From contig NZ_JAGEMN010000001.1 of NCBI RefSeq assembly GCF_017921835.1, positions 737,874-801,873 of the forward strand: a stretch of 64,000 bases of DNA. Direction: 5' to 3'. Each line of letters opens with the position of its first letter. Position 1 is the first letter of the stretch. The position numbers were made by a program, and so were the translations under genes. Under the pieces are notes generated by a model that was not told the DNA's origin, did not search any database, and was given only the letters and a program-made list of their open reading frames with translations. The stretch is from Sporosarcina sp. 6E9 (lineage in GTDB: Bacteria; Bacillota; Bacilli; Bacillales_A; Planococcaceae). Of the stretch, positions 16,396 through 25,644 are shown piece by piece.

Positions 16396-18102
16396 ATGAT
16401 GAAAGCATATAATAGAACTACTTTCTGGACTTTTATCGTGTGGTTTGTCATAGTTCCGCCTGGGCTAATCTATCTATTTTTAAATCATAATGATTATGAA
16501 ATCAATTGGCTACATCTATCCCTATATACTGTATTTGGTTTTATTACGCTGTTGTATCCAATTAAAAAAAATGGCCAACCTCTTTTTTTGATCATGTGGG
16601 TAACAATACCTGTTTTCTTGAAATATGGGATAATCGCTGAAATTATCGTGATGCAGTTATCAGTGCTTGCCATTTTATTTGCATTTAACAATTCAATCTC
16701 CTTATTAAATCGCTTTTTGCTAAACTCCACATTATTTTTTGTATTATCAATTGTAAGTGCCGCGGTATTTACACTAGTGGGCGGAGAAATTGGTTTATTG
16801 GATTTCTGGCCGCTTATCATTGTTGTTTTTTGTTATCAGTTTTCCCATGTATCGGTAAGGGATTTAGTATTTAAGATTGATGCACATTTCAGAAAAATAC
16901 CTCGGAACTATATATATAATAAAACATTATTTGACTATATATCTGGTATTGGCATTATTCCTTTCGCATTGACGGTATATTTTTTATCCGAATACGTTGG
17001 ATTTGGAGCGGTATTCCTACTTGGAATTCCATTTTTACTTATGACATATATGCTTCGGATTTATAGTAATACAGAAGTAATAAATCAGCATTTACAACAG
17101 GCTGGTGAAATAGGTCACCAACTTTCGAATAATGTAACTGAAAAAAAGGTCATGGACCAATTTGTTGAAAAGGTTTCAAAAATGTTTAATGCCGAGTATG
17201 TGTATTTGTTCGATCATCAGGCTGGTTGGCTAGAACTAGTGCGCACTTATGAGAATGGAGAATTCGTTGAATTCATTTTTGACCGACTTTCACCGGGTCA
17301 AGGGATTGCTGGATCTGTTGTACTGTGGAATAAACCAATAATTTATTCCAATCGTGAAGAGTGGGGGAAAGTATCTAATGATTATGCCCCTGATGATATG
17401 CAAAGTGTTCTCTGTTTACCTATCTCACGCGATCAAAGTATTGAAACAGTGCTTTTTCTTTCAACCCAAAGAAAATCGGCATTTAAAGAGTATCATCTTC
17501 AAATTTTAGATATTCTTTGTTCATATTTTACGGTATCTGTAGAAAAAGCACGCAATGTCGAAGAAAAAGTCATTAAGAGCGAACGTTGCGCACTTACTAA
17601 TCTATATAACTTTGGTTTTTTGGAAGAACGACTTCTATATGAGATGAAACTTGTGAATGAAGGATTAATAGATGAACTGTCTTTATTAATATTGGATATC
17701 GATCATTTTAAAGCAGTAAATGATACATATGGCCATCAAAGTGGGAACGAAGTACTTCAAATGCTAGCCCGAATTTTAAAGAAAAATGTTCCTCGAACTG
17801 GAATTGTTGGTCGGTATGGGGGAGAAGAATTTGTTTTCATACTTCCAGGCATGTCTAAGCGTGATGCAAAGTTATTGGCGGAACAAATTCGATCGGAAGT
17901 AGAGAGTTATGCATTTCAAGTGTACCCGAGCTTGAATAATCAGAGTGCCCCAGTCCTACTCTCGATTACTGTAAGTATTGGCGTATCGAATGCGCCTGAG
18001 GATGCTGATGAGGCAAAAATCTTATTATCGAATGCGGATCGTTCACTTTATATGGGCGCAAAACAAGCGGGACGAAATCGTGTCGCGGGTTATATTAAAT
18101 AG
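16396..18102 (+). CDS. Membrane diguanylate cyclase (MASE-like membrane region, GAF, GGDEF)
   Basis: A 568-residue protein predicted to make cyclic di-GMP. Residues about 1-220 contain some seven to eight hydrophobic spans. About 225-390 form a GAF-like sensor (NAEYVYLFD, GQGIAGSVV, SVLCLPIS). About 395-565 form a GGDEF domain with the active-site GGEEF at 475-479 and the metal/substrate motif LILDIDHFKAVNDTYGH. No RxxD inhibitory site is seen five residues before GGEEF, so product inhibition may be absent. Two adjacent ATGs (16396, 16399) are equally possible. It forms a tandem pair with the next gene, 18 bases away, and lies shortly upstream of the pilus operon. Confidence 0.9.
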   Translation: MMKAYNRTTFWTFIVWFVIVPPGLIYLFLNHNDYEINWLHLSLYTVFGFITLLYPIKKNGQPLFLIMWVTIPVFLKYGIIAEIIVMQLSVLAILFAFNNSISLLNRFLLNSTLFFVLSIVSAAVFTLVGGEIGLLDFWPLIIVVFCYQFSHVSVRDLVFKIDAHFRKIPRNYIYNKTLFDYISGIGIIPFALTVYFLSEYVGFGAVFLLGIPFLLMTYMLRIYSNTEVINQHLQQAGEIGHQLSNNVTEKKVMDQFVEKVSKMFNAEYVYLFDHQAGWLELVRTYENGEFVEFIFDRLSPGQGIAGSVVLWNKPIIYSNREEWGKVSNDYAPDDMQSVLCLPISRDQSIETVLFLSTQRKSAFKEYHLQILDILCSYFTVSVEKARNVEEKVIKSERCALTNLYNFGFLEERLLYEMKLVNEGLIDELSLLILDIDHFKAVNDTYGHQSGNEVLQMLARILKKNVPRTGIVGRYGGEEFVFILPGMSKRDAKLLAEQIRSEVESYAFQVYPSLNNQSAPVLLSITVSIGVSNAPEDADEAKILLSNADRSLYMGAKQAGRNRVAGYIK

Positions 18103-18120
18103 TAAAAAGGAAGGAAGGGA

Positions 18121-19869
18121 ATGACAATGGATGTTTCAAAAAAACAGCAGATAATTATGTTTTGTATTTGGCTGCTTGTCGTTCCGGCTTCCTTCTTGTT
18201 AGCAAAAGCTTATTTTCCTGCAAAAGAACTTGATTGGATGAATATTGTCATCTTACTATTTATCATGTTTTTAACGATGTTACTCCCGATTCATTTTGAA
18301 AATATGACGATATCTTTGGAACGTTGGATTACGTTGACAATCTTTTTGCAGTATGGGCTCTTCGTTGAAATAATCTTTATACAAATTGCGATGTTTTTTA
18401 TACTTTTCACGGAAAAAAGTACGTTACCAATTTCACATAAATTTTTTGTGAATTCTACGATTTTCGCATTTACATCACTATTAAGCGGGACAATTTATCA
18501 TGCTCTGGGCGGTACCATAGGGTCAATGGATTTTTCGAATGTGTTTTATTTTGGATTGATTTACGCAATTACTTATTCACTTATTAATAATTTACTGATA
18601 AAAGTATATTTTCATTTCAACGCACATATTTTTTCTTTAACCTCGAAAGGCGCGCTATGGGATTACGCATCGACAATAATCATGGTACCGTTTGGAGTCG
18701 CTTTATACTTTCTAAATGTACATTTAAGCAATAAATCATTGCTACTAATCGGGATTCCTTTCGTAATTGTTTTGATTGTATTAAGAATGTATAACAGTTC
18801 CACTACATTGAAAGATCAGCTATCGAGTGCTTCTGCAATCGGTCATGAACTAGCGGATCGGCTTTTATTTGATGAAGTTATTGAAACGTTTCTAGTGAAA
18901 TTAAAAGAGGTAGTTCCATATGATAACGCGTATGTGGTAGATCTTCGGAGTGGAATTAACTTTGTTCCGCTTATGGGAAACGGGCCAAATGGGTTAACAA
19001 GTGAAGTGAAAGGTCTAATATTTCGCGATATTAAAAAGGCGGATGATGGACTGGATGCTTTATTTACAAGAATTTATTTTAATGAAAAGGACATAAAAAA
19101 ATTATCGACACTTGAATTTGACGCTAACGTTCGAAGTGTATTAACGGCCCCGATTATTCGGGATGGAGTTACAGAAGGCTTTCTCATCATGACTTCTCTA
19201 CATAAAAATATGTTTCAAACAGAAAGTGTTCATCTTATTAATATTTTAACCGGATTTTTTGCGATTTCATTGGAGAAAGCTAGGTTTTATGAAAGTACCA
19301 TCGAAAAAGGCGAGCGATGCGGGTTAACGAAACTTCATAACTTTTCCTATTTAGAACTTAAATTAGGAGAAAATATGAAAGAACTCCAAGAGGCGAAGTT
19401 ATCGAACCTGTCCGTCATTATGCTGGATATTGATCACTTTAAAAGTATTAATGATACCTATGGACACGAATGCGGTAATGTCATATTGGTGAGGTTGGCG
19501 GAGTTGCTCAGAAAATTTACTACAACTGGCACAACATTGGCGAGGTACGGTGGGGAAGAATTCGTATTCCTATTACCGAATACGACAAAAGAGGAAGCTG
19601 CCAATCTTGCAGAGGAAATTCGCGCTGAAGTGGAAAAAACAAATTTCGTTATAACGCCAGATTTATCGGAAGAAAAACCATTGGGCAGAATATCGATTGA
19701 AGTCAATATCACGATTAGTTTAGGTGTAGCTACAGCCCCAGAAGATGCAGACCATCCAAAAGATTTGCTTCGAAATGCAGACCGTGCGCTTTATATTGGT
19801 GGAAAACAGTCAGGTAGGAATTTGGTAGGCGTATATGAAGACGGCGAGGCAGCCGGTACAAGATTATAA
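18121..19869 (+). CDS. Membrane diguanylate cyclase, tandem paralogue
   Basis: A 582-residue protein with the same plan as its upstream neighbour: N-terminal multi-span membrane region (to about residue 225), a GAF-like middle and a C-terminal GGDEF domain with GGEEF at 477-481 and VIMLDIDHFKSINDTYGH. Similarity along the whole length indicates local duplication followed by divergence, strongest in the sensor part. No RxxD site precedes GGEEF. AAGGAAGGGA precedes the start; ATG 18127 is an alternative with better spacing. A hairpin terminator follows. Confidence 0.9.
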   Translation: MTMDVSKKQQIIMFCIWLLVVPASFLLAKAYFPAKELDWMNIVILLFIMFLTMLLPIHFENMTISLERWITLTIFLQYGLFVEIIFIQIAMFFILFTEKSTLPISHKFFVNSTIFAFTSLLSGTIYHALGGTIGSMDFSNVFYFGLIYAITYSLINNLLIKVYFHFNAHIFSLTSKGALWDYASTIIMVPFGVALYFLNVHLSNKSLLLIGIPFVIVLIVLRMYNSSTTLKDQLSSASAIGHELADRLLFDEVIETFLVKLKEVVPYDNAYVVDLRSGINFVPLMGNGPNGLTSEVKGLIFRDIKKADDGLDALFTRIYFNEKDIKKLSTLEFDANVRSVLTAPIIRDGVTEGFLIMTSLHKNMFQTESVHLINILTGFFAISLEKARFYESTIEKGERCGLTKLHNFSYLELKLGENMKELQEAKLSNLSVIMLDIDHFKSINDTYGHECGNVILVRLAELLRKFTTTGTTLARYGGEEFVFLLPNTTKEEAANLAEEIRAEVEKTNFVITPDLSEEKPLGRISIEVNITISLGVATAPEDADHPKDLLRNADRALYIGGKQSGRNLVGVYEDGEAAGTRL

Positions 19870-19882
19870 ATTGTTACGAATT

Positions 19883-19912
19883 AGAATCAGCGCTGGCTGG
19901 TTCTTTTTTTGT
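19883..19912 (+). terminator. Terminator after the diguanylate cyclase pair
   Basis: AGAATCAGC and GCTGGTTCT form a 9-bp stem (one G-T pair) with a 4-base loop, followed by T7. This separates the GGDEF pair from the pilus operon transcript. Confidence 0.8.
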
Positions 19913-20268
19913 CGGGAATAACGAAAATCCAATTCCTTCCACCGAGAAGGAGGGAATGAAGCGGTACTCGAAGTCAATCAATGATAAACGGCATTGGGCG
20001 TAAGTGCCTAGCGGTAATTAGAATTGAGCTTATGAAGAAAAGTTCATACTTCAAAAGTTCTATCCTTTTGTGTTTTTATAGTGTATTATGCACTATGCCA
20101 GAAGGATAACTATTCCAATGTTTGATGAAATTTGTAAAAACTAGTTGCTATTTACTATTTCAATGTATAAACTGAAAATAAGGAATTAAATTCATCATAA
20201 AAAAATAGCGATTAATAAATAAATTAGTAGTTTGTTCGATAAAACTGTCGAATTGAGGGGGTTTATCA
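19913..20268 (+). other. Non-coding leader region of the pilus operon, with possible RNA structure
   Basis: No gene is visible in these 356 bases. Possible pairings are ATTCCTTCC with GGAGGGAAT around 19931-19956, CAATTC near 19930 with GAATTG near 20022, and GGCA/TGCC around 19990-20007 near two AGCGGTA words. A longer imperfect hairpin (TATCCTT...TAGTG...CACTA...AAGGATA) spans about 20062-20109. I compared it mentally with the class I and II c-di-GMP riboswitch consensus and did not find the required motifs. It may be a structured leader or just an AT-rich gap. Confidence 0.35.
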
Positions 20269-21606
20269 ATGAAAATAAAGTCCTTTTTACCAATATTATG
20301 TTTAATAGCGATTATATTTCTAACCTATCAAATCGTTAATCCTAGTTTACAAGCATTTGCTAAAGATGGTTCGGCAAACGCTACAATTGCAGGCATTGAA
20401 ATTACTGAAACGAAAAAAGTAGCAATCCAGGCACAGGTTGCTTCAGAAGTTGAAAAATGGAAAAGTAATGACATTCTTGTAGAAGGTGCTACTGGCAAAA
20501 TTAGTGTACCTGGCTCTTATTTTACTTTTGATATTAGTAAAACAGTTGATCAGTTTATAACGCTAACCGAAACGCCTTGGTATAAGTTTTGGGCGGATGA
20601 TAAAAGTACACAATTACCAATTGATGTTGTCATCGATGAAAATATTAATGAGTTATTGAAAGAAGCGCCTTTATTTTATGTAGAGGAAACAATCCATTCG
20701 ATTATGGAGCATGCAGAATTCTTAAAAGAAGGTTCTGTGGCAGCAACAGAAGTATCCCTTTCTATTGATAATTTAGAACGCGTTTCTTTTGAAATTCAGG
20801 ATGTTTCTGTAGATGGGACAGGCATACAAGCCATTGCTGAAGCGCTGAATGAGACAACAATTATCAATGATGAGCAGTTCTCATTACTGAAAACGCTCGA
20901 AGAAGTAGGTGAGTTCTATAGTGAAGAGACAGCCAATTTCGTTGCATCTACTCTATATAGTGCAGTCTTGCAAACTGACTTAACGATACTAGAAAGACAT
21001 TCCCAAAATACGATGCCGAAATATTTGGAGCCTGGTATTGAAGCGAAAGTTAATCAGGCAAGAAATCAGGACTTCAAATTCCTTAACCAAACAGAATTTC
21101 CATTCATGATTTCTGCCACATTAAAGGAAGGCAAGTTAATGGTCGAATTTTACTCAATCAAATCTGAATACGAGATAACTTATTATATTTCTGAAAAAGA
21201 GCTTGTCAAACCAAGAACAATTTATAGACTTTCTGCTGACCTAGCGATGGGTACAGAAAAAGTTTTAGAAGAAGGGAAGGATGGTTTACGCCTTCAAGTA
21301 TTTAAAAAAGTTTCTGAATTGAATTCTTCATTCGAAGATGACGTACTCGTTAGTCGTGACTTTTATCCCCCTAAGAATAGGGTGATATTAGTATCTTCAG
21401 CGGTGCCAGTGGAAACGTCCACGAGCGAAGAGGCAACGGATTCCAAGGTGGAAGATGAAGATTCAGGCAAGAATTCAACGCAAGAACCAACGAATAACGA
21501 TGCTAAATCAGACACCAATAAAAACACAAATGATAAAGATGATAAAACAGATGAAAGCGTTGAATACGATAAAGGCGGAAACCTAATTACTTCCGACAAC
21601 AAATAA
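20269..21606 (+). CDS. Exported VanW-like / G5-domain protein at the head of the pilus operon
   Basis: A 445-residue protein with an N-terminal hydrophobic signal or anchor (residues about 5-25). GAGGGGG lies 6-7 bases before the ATG. Residues about 195-310 resemble the VanW domain: ERHSQNTMPKYLEPG and DFKFLNQTEFPFMI match the family pattern. Residues about 325-355 (RTIYRLSADLAMGTEKVLEEGKDGLRL) have the G5-domain signature. The last about 60 residues are a low-complexity Ser/Thr/Asp/Lys tail. VanW-like proteins are cell-surface proteins of uncertain function. Its place just upstream of pilB suggests it acts with the pilus at the envelope, perhaps at the cell wall; this is inference. Confidence 0.65.
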   Translation: MKIKSFLPILCLIAIIFLTYQIVNPSLQAFAKDGSANATIAGIEITETKKVAIQAQVASEVEKWKSNDILVEGATGKISVPGSYFTFDISKTVDQFITLTETPWYKFWADDKSTQLPIDVVIDENINELLKEAPLFYVEETIHSIMEHAEFLKEGSVAATEVSLSIDNLERVSFEIQDVSVDGTGIQAIAEALNETTIINDEQFSLLKTLEEVGEFYSEETANFVASTLYSAVLQTDLTILERHSQNTMPKYLEPGIEAKVNQARNQDFKFLNQTEFPFMISATLKEGKLMVEFYSIKSEYEITYYISEKELVKPRTIYRLSADLAMGTEKVLEEGKDGLRLQVFKKVSELNSSFEDDVLVSRDFYPPKNRVILVSSAVPVETSTSEEATDSKVEDEDSGKNSTQEPTNNDAKSDTNKNTNDKDDKTDESVEYDKGGNLITSDNK

Positions 21607-21625
21607 AGAAGCGGAGGTACATCAT

Positions 21626-23290
21626 GTGAAACGTCCCACACGTAAACGAATTGGCGATTTGCTAATTGAATCGAATATTATCACTGAAGCGCAATTGGAA
21701 AGAGCTTTAAACGATAAAAAGCGAGACGAAAAAATCGGAGATTATTTAATAAAACAAAAGCTCATAACAGAGCAGCAGTTATTACTGATTCTTGAAATGC
21801 AACTCGGTATTCCGCGTATCCATTTAAGTCAAGAAACGATTGACCAAGAACTGATGCATATCGTACCGAAGGAATTAGCGAAACGTGCAAATATTATGCC
21901 GGTGCGAAAAAATGGTCACAAATTATTAATCGCCATGGATGATCCAATGGACTATTTCGTCATCGAAGAAGTTCGAATGGCCACCGGTTACCAAATTGAA
22001 ACGAGTATTGCTGCGAAGGATGATATTTTCAGGGCGATTACCAAGTATTATGATCTGCAAGAATCAATGGATGAAGTCATTCAGGATAATATACCAGTGG
22101 TTCAGGAAGATGATACACAAATAACAGATGATGATTCGCCAATAGTACGTCTTGTTAACCAAATTATCGCAAGCGGCGTAGCTCAGCAGGCAAGCGATAT
22201 TCACTTCGACCCACAAGATACAGAATTGAAGATTCGTTATCGTGTAGATGGCATATTACGAAACGATCGCTCAATACCGAAAAATATGCAAAATATCATT
22301 ATTGCTCGAGTGAAAATAATGGGGAACTTAAATATAACCGAAAACAGACTTCCACAAGATGGTCGAATAAAATCGGTAGTCAATAACAGGCCGATAGACA
22401 TTCGGCTATCCACTTTACCAACTATTTATGGTGAAAAAATCGTTATGCGAATTCTCGACCTAGGCAACGCATTAAACGATTTGGATAGACTTGGGTTTTC
22501 CGATAGGAATTATAAGCTATTTCATTCCATGCTGGAAAAACCGAACGGCATCATTTTAATAACAGGTCCAACAGGGTCGGGTAAGTCCTCTACGTTATAT
22601 GCAGGATTGAATTACTTGAACGATGAAAAAGTAAACATTATCACGGTAGAAGATCCAGTCGAATACCAACTCGAAGGGATTAACCAAATACAAGTTCGGG
22701 AAGAAGTGGGGTTAACTTTCGCAGCTGGATTGCGATCCATACTTCGCCAAGACCCGGACGTAATCATGGTCGGTGAAATCCGGGATATTGAAACGGCTCA
22801 AATTGCCATTCGATCATCATTAACCGGTCACCTAGTCTTAAGCACATTACATACGAATAACGCGATTGAATCCATTTCAAGATTAATCGATATGGGAATC
22901 GAGACATTCCTATTGTCTTCATCACTCCTTGGAATTATGGCGCAACGGCTTGTGCGACAAGTATGTCGTGATTGTCGCGTGGAGCGAGCACTTCTTGAAC
23001 ATGAGGTGAAATTTTTCGAGTCATATGGTGTGACGTTGGAGACGATTAGCGAAGGAAAAGGTTGTCCTTCTTGTAATGATACTGGCTACCGTGGGCGACT
23101 CGCCATTCACGAAATCTTATCGATTGACGACACAATCAAAACGCAAATCTTGAATAAAGAAAACCCAGGCCTCATTCGTCAGTATGCAAAAAGTCAAGGG
23201 TATAAAACGCTAGTCGAAGATGGTATTGATAAGATTGCAGCAGGACTAACAACAATCGAAGAAGTACTACGCGTAGCGACATCAGAATAA
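21626..23290 (+). CDS. pilB: Type IV pilus assembly ATPase PilB
   Basis: A 554-residue hexameric secretion ATPase that drives pilin polymerisation. The start is GTG 21626 with GGAGG 8 bases upstream; an ATG two bases earlier is out of frame. Residues 8-31 and 36-59 are two tandem RxGxxL...L...L-type repeats of the MshEN/GspE N-terminal domain, which binds c-di-GMP in some relatives, but the usual Gly at position 10 is Asn17 and Lys45. The C-terminal motor has Walker A GPTGSGKSST, an Asp box, Walker B (DPDVIMVGEIRD), a His box (GHLVLSTLHTN) and a CxxC...CxxC zinc site. Full length and order with pilT/pilC exclude the shorter ComGA. Confidence 0.95.
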   Translation: MKRPTRKRIGDLLIESNIITEAQLERALNDKKRDEKIGDYLIKQKLITEQQLLLILEMQLGIPRIHLSQETIDQELMHIVPKELAKRANIMPVRKNGHKLLIAMDDPMDYFVIEEVRMATGYQIETSIAAKDDIFRAITKYYDLQESMDEVIQDNIPVVQEDDTQITDDDSPIVRLVNQIIASGVAQQASDIHFDPQDTELKIRYRVDGILRNDRSIPKNMQNIIIARVKIMGNLNITENRLPQDGRIKSVVNNRPIDIRLSTLPTIYGEKIVMRILDLGNALNDLDRLGFSDRNYKLFHSMLEKPNGIILITGPTGSGKSSTLYAGLNYLNDEKVNIITVEDPVEYQLEGINQIQVREEVGLTFAAGLRSILRQDPDVIMVGEIRDIETAQIAIRSSLTGHLVLSTLHTNNAIESISRLIDMGIETFLLSSSLLGIMAQRLVRQVCRDCRVERALLEHEVKFFESYGVTLETISEGKGCPSCNDTGYRGRLAIHEILSIDDTIKTQILNKENPGLIRQYAKSQGYKTLVEDGIDKIAAGLTTIEEVLRVATSE

Positions 23291-23303
23291 AGGATGTGAT
23301 GAA

Positions 23304-24344
23304 ATGCCAAACACAATTGACAATTTATTAGAAAAAGCACATGAAGAACGCGCATCTGATTTACATCTTTCCTACGGGATTCCAGCGGTTTACAGAGTTG
23401 ATGGGCAACTACGGCAATTAGACGATCGGATTTTCACCTCTATCGATTTGGAAAAGATGGCTAGGAAAATCATTCCGAAAGATAAATTTACTGAGTTTGA
23501 AAATAAAGGTGAAACCGATTTTAACTATGCACTCGGTGACATCTGCCGTTTTCGAGTCAATGCATTTCATCAACGTGGTGAAATTTCAATCGCTGCTCGA
23601 TTAATTCCAACAAAGATTCCAACGTTTGAAGAATTGGGTATGCCGCCTATTCTTTATGATTTAGCCAATAAACCACAAGGACTCATCTTAGTGACAGGTC
23701 CTACCGGTTCAGGAAAATCAACGACGCTTGCATCGATGATTGATTATATAAATACAAACGCGGCGCGTCATATCATTACGCTTGAAGATCCGATTGAATA
23801 TTTACATGAACATAAAAAGTCCATCGTAAATCAACGTGAAATCGGGGTAGATACAAACTCATTTGCCGATGGTCTGCGTGCAGCGCTTCGGCAAGACCCG
23901 GAAATTATTCTAGTGGGGGAAATGCGTGATCTTGAAACAATATCAACTGCTATCACTGCAGCAGAAACAGGTCACTTAGTAATCGCGACCTTGCATACGA
24001 GCAGTGCAGCAACAACCATTGACCGAATCATCGACGTCTTTCCACCCCATCAACAAAGCCAAGTGCGAATTCAACTCGCGAACGTCTTGCAAGGGGTTGT
24101 CTCACAAAGACTATTCATCAATAAAAACGGCAGTGGTCGAGTAGCGGCTACCGAAATATTAATCCAAACAGCAGCAATCGCGAATTTAATACGATCAGAA
24201 AAAGTACACCAAATTCAAAACGTGATTCAAACGAGCAGAAGCTTAGGCATGCACACACTAGAAGTCTCTATTCAACAACTGATTACAAACGGCATCATTA
24301 ACTACAGTGAAGCGAAAGAGTTTTTGACTGTAGGTGATTATTAA
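23304..24344 (+). CDS. pilT: Type IV pilus retraction ATPase PilT
   Basis: A 346-residue ATPase that depolymerises pili and powers twitching. AAAGGATGTG precedes the ATG. Motifs are the N-terminal ASDLHLSYG, Walker A GPTGSGKSTT, Walker B QDPEIILVGEMRD, and the GHLVIATLHTSSA His box. The protein has no MshEN domain and no tetracysteine zinc site, which separates PilT from PilB. The stop codon overlaps the pilC start (TAATG). A retraction ATPase implies dynamic pili rather than a competence pseudopilus alone, since B. subtilis com genes have no PilT. Confidence 0.95.
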   Translation: MPNTIDNLLEKAHEERASDLHLSYGIPAVYRVDGQLRQLDDRIFTSIDLEKMARKIIPKDKFTEFENKGETDFNYALGDICRFRVNAFHQRGEISIAARLIPTKIPTFEELGMPPILYDLANKPQGLILVTGPTGSGKSTTLASMIDYINTNAARHIITLEDPIEYLHEHKKSIVNQREIGVDTNSFADGLRAALRQDPEIILVGEMRDLETISTAITAAETGHLVIATLHTSSAATTIDRIIDVFPPHQQSQVRIQLANVLQGVVSQRLFINKNGSGRVAATEILIQTAAIANLIRSEKVHQIQNVIQTSRSLGMHTLEVSIQQLITNGIINYSEAKEFLTVGDY

Positions 24345-25552
24345 TGTCAACAGTTTTCAAATATAGTGGTCGATCGTCGACGGGCGCATTTAAAAAAGGT
24401 GTCGTTTCCGCAGATACGGAAGCGGCGGCAATCGCAAAGCTTAGAAGACAAGGCATAAATCCAAGGGAAATTGCGGAGTCAACAAATATTTTACACAAGC
24501 AGGTTTCTCTTGGGGGAAAAGTTAAAAACGAGGACTTTGTCATCTATTGCAGACAGTTTGCAACGCTTATTCGTGCAGGTGTCACGCTCGTTGAATCTAC
24601 TAACATTTTGGCGGACCAATCCACTAGTAAGGTGTTGAAAAGTGCTTTATTCGCGGTAGAAGAAGATGTTCGATCGGGTACAGCTTTTTCCGTTGCCGCA
24701 GCAAAAGAAAGTAAAGTCTTTCCACCCCTTTTTGTCAATATGATACGCGCTGGGGAATTAACGGGAAACTTGGATGAAACTTTGGACCGGCTAGCATTCT
24801 ATTACGAGAAACAACATGCGTTAACAAAGAAGATTCAATCGACAATGATGTATCCGCTAGTATTATTCATTATTACAATTGCTGTTGTTATCTTCCTCAT
24901 GTTGACGATTGTGCCGACTTTTACAGCCATGTTTGCGGATTTCGGTGCAGAATTACCGTTCATTACCTTATTCGTCATGGCGATTAGTGACTTTATTCGA
25001 GGATTTTGGTGGTTATTATTACTACTAATCTTGATACCTGTATTTGGCTTTAATTATTTATTTAAGAATAACAAATCATTTCATTACCAAGTTCATTATT
25101 TATTACTGAAAATGCCGATTTTCGGTAAATTGCTCCAGAAATCAGCGATTGCACGAATGACACGTACATTGTCATCATTATTTAGTAGTTCAGTACCAAT
25201 TTTAAATGCACTAACAATTGTTGAGAAGGTAATTGGCGATCCGGTAATTGGAAAAGTAGTTTTGGAATCTAGAACTAGTTTAGAACAAGGAAGTACACTA
25301 TCAGCACCACTCGAAAAGAGTTGGATTTTTCCACCACTAGTAACACAAATGACGGCAATTGGTGAACAGACAGGTTCACTTGATTATATGTTAGAAAAAA
25401 TTGCAGAGTTTTACGAAGACGATGTTGATCGAACTGTCGACACATTAAAATCCTTAATCGAACCACTCATGATTGTTTTTTTAGCGGCAATCGTTGGAAC
25501 AATCGTCCTTGCAATCATGATTCCAATGTTCAGCTTGTACGAACAGATTTAA
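24344..25552 (+). CDS. pilC: Type IV pilus inner-membrane platform protein PilC
   Basis: A 402-residue polytopic membrane protein with two T2SSF domains (about residues 67-190 and 270-395), each containing a typical helical pattern (FATLIRAGVTLVES; LSSLFSSSVPILNAL). Three to four hydrophobic spans lie at about 168-195, 210-235 and 372-398. The start overlaps the pilT stop. The protein couples PilB/PilT motors to pilin. It is followed by a 92-base gap and then the pilin gene. Confidence 0.95.
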   Translation: MSTVFKYSGRSSTGAFKKGVVSADTEAAAIAKLRRQGINPREIAESTNILHKQVSLGGKVKNEDFVIYCRQFATLIRAGVTLVESTNILADQSTSKVLKSALFAVEEDVRSGTAFSVAAAKESKVFPPLFVNMIRAGELTGNLDETLDRLAFYYEKQHALTKKIQSTMMYPLVLFIITIAVVIFLMLTIVPTFTAMFADFGAELPFITLFVMAISDFIRGFWWLLLLLILIPVFGFNYLFKNNKSFHYQVHYLLLKMPIFGKLLQKSAIARMTRTLSSLFSSSVPILNALTIVEKVIGDPVIGKVVLESRTSLEQGSTLSAPLEKSWIFPPLVTQMTAIGEQTGSLDYMLEKIAEFYEDDVDRTVDTLKSLIEPLMIVFLAAIVGTIVLAIMIPMFSLYEQI

Positions 25553-25567
25553 CAAATCCATTCATTA

Positions 25568-25618
25568 AAGGAGGTGATGCAAAAAGCTGCTCGACCGGAT
25601 TTATCAATATGTACTTAA
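25568..25618 (+). other. Consensus Shine-Dalgarno followed by a 13-codon reading frame
   Basis: AAAGGAGGTGAT at 25567-25578 is the full complement of the 16S rRNA 3' end, but the only frame it could serve is ATG 25577 running 13 codons to a TAA. The spacing is too short for good initiation. It may be a leader peptide, a ribosome standby site or an mRNA-protective site upstream of the pilin gene. Confidence 0.35.
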
Positions 25619-25644
25619 TATATTAGAAAATTGGAGGAATAAAA

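Noticed and set aside
19913-20268. Class I or II c-di-GMP riboswitch before the pilus operon
   Set aside because: I looked for the conserved core segments and did not find them; only generic pairings remain.
21626-24344. comGA rather than pilB/pilT
   Set aside because: Two separate ATPases, one with the GspE-type N-terminal domain and tetracysteine site and one PilT-like, plus pilMNO, do not fit the comG operon.
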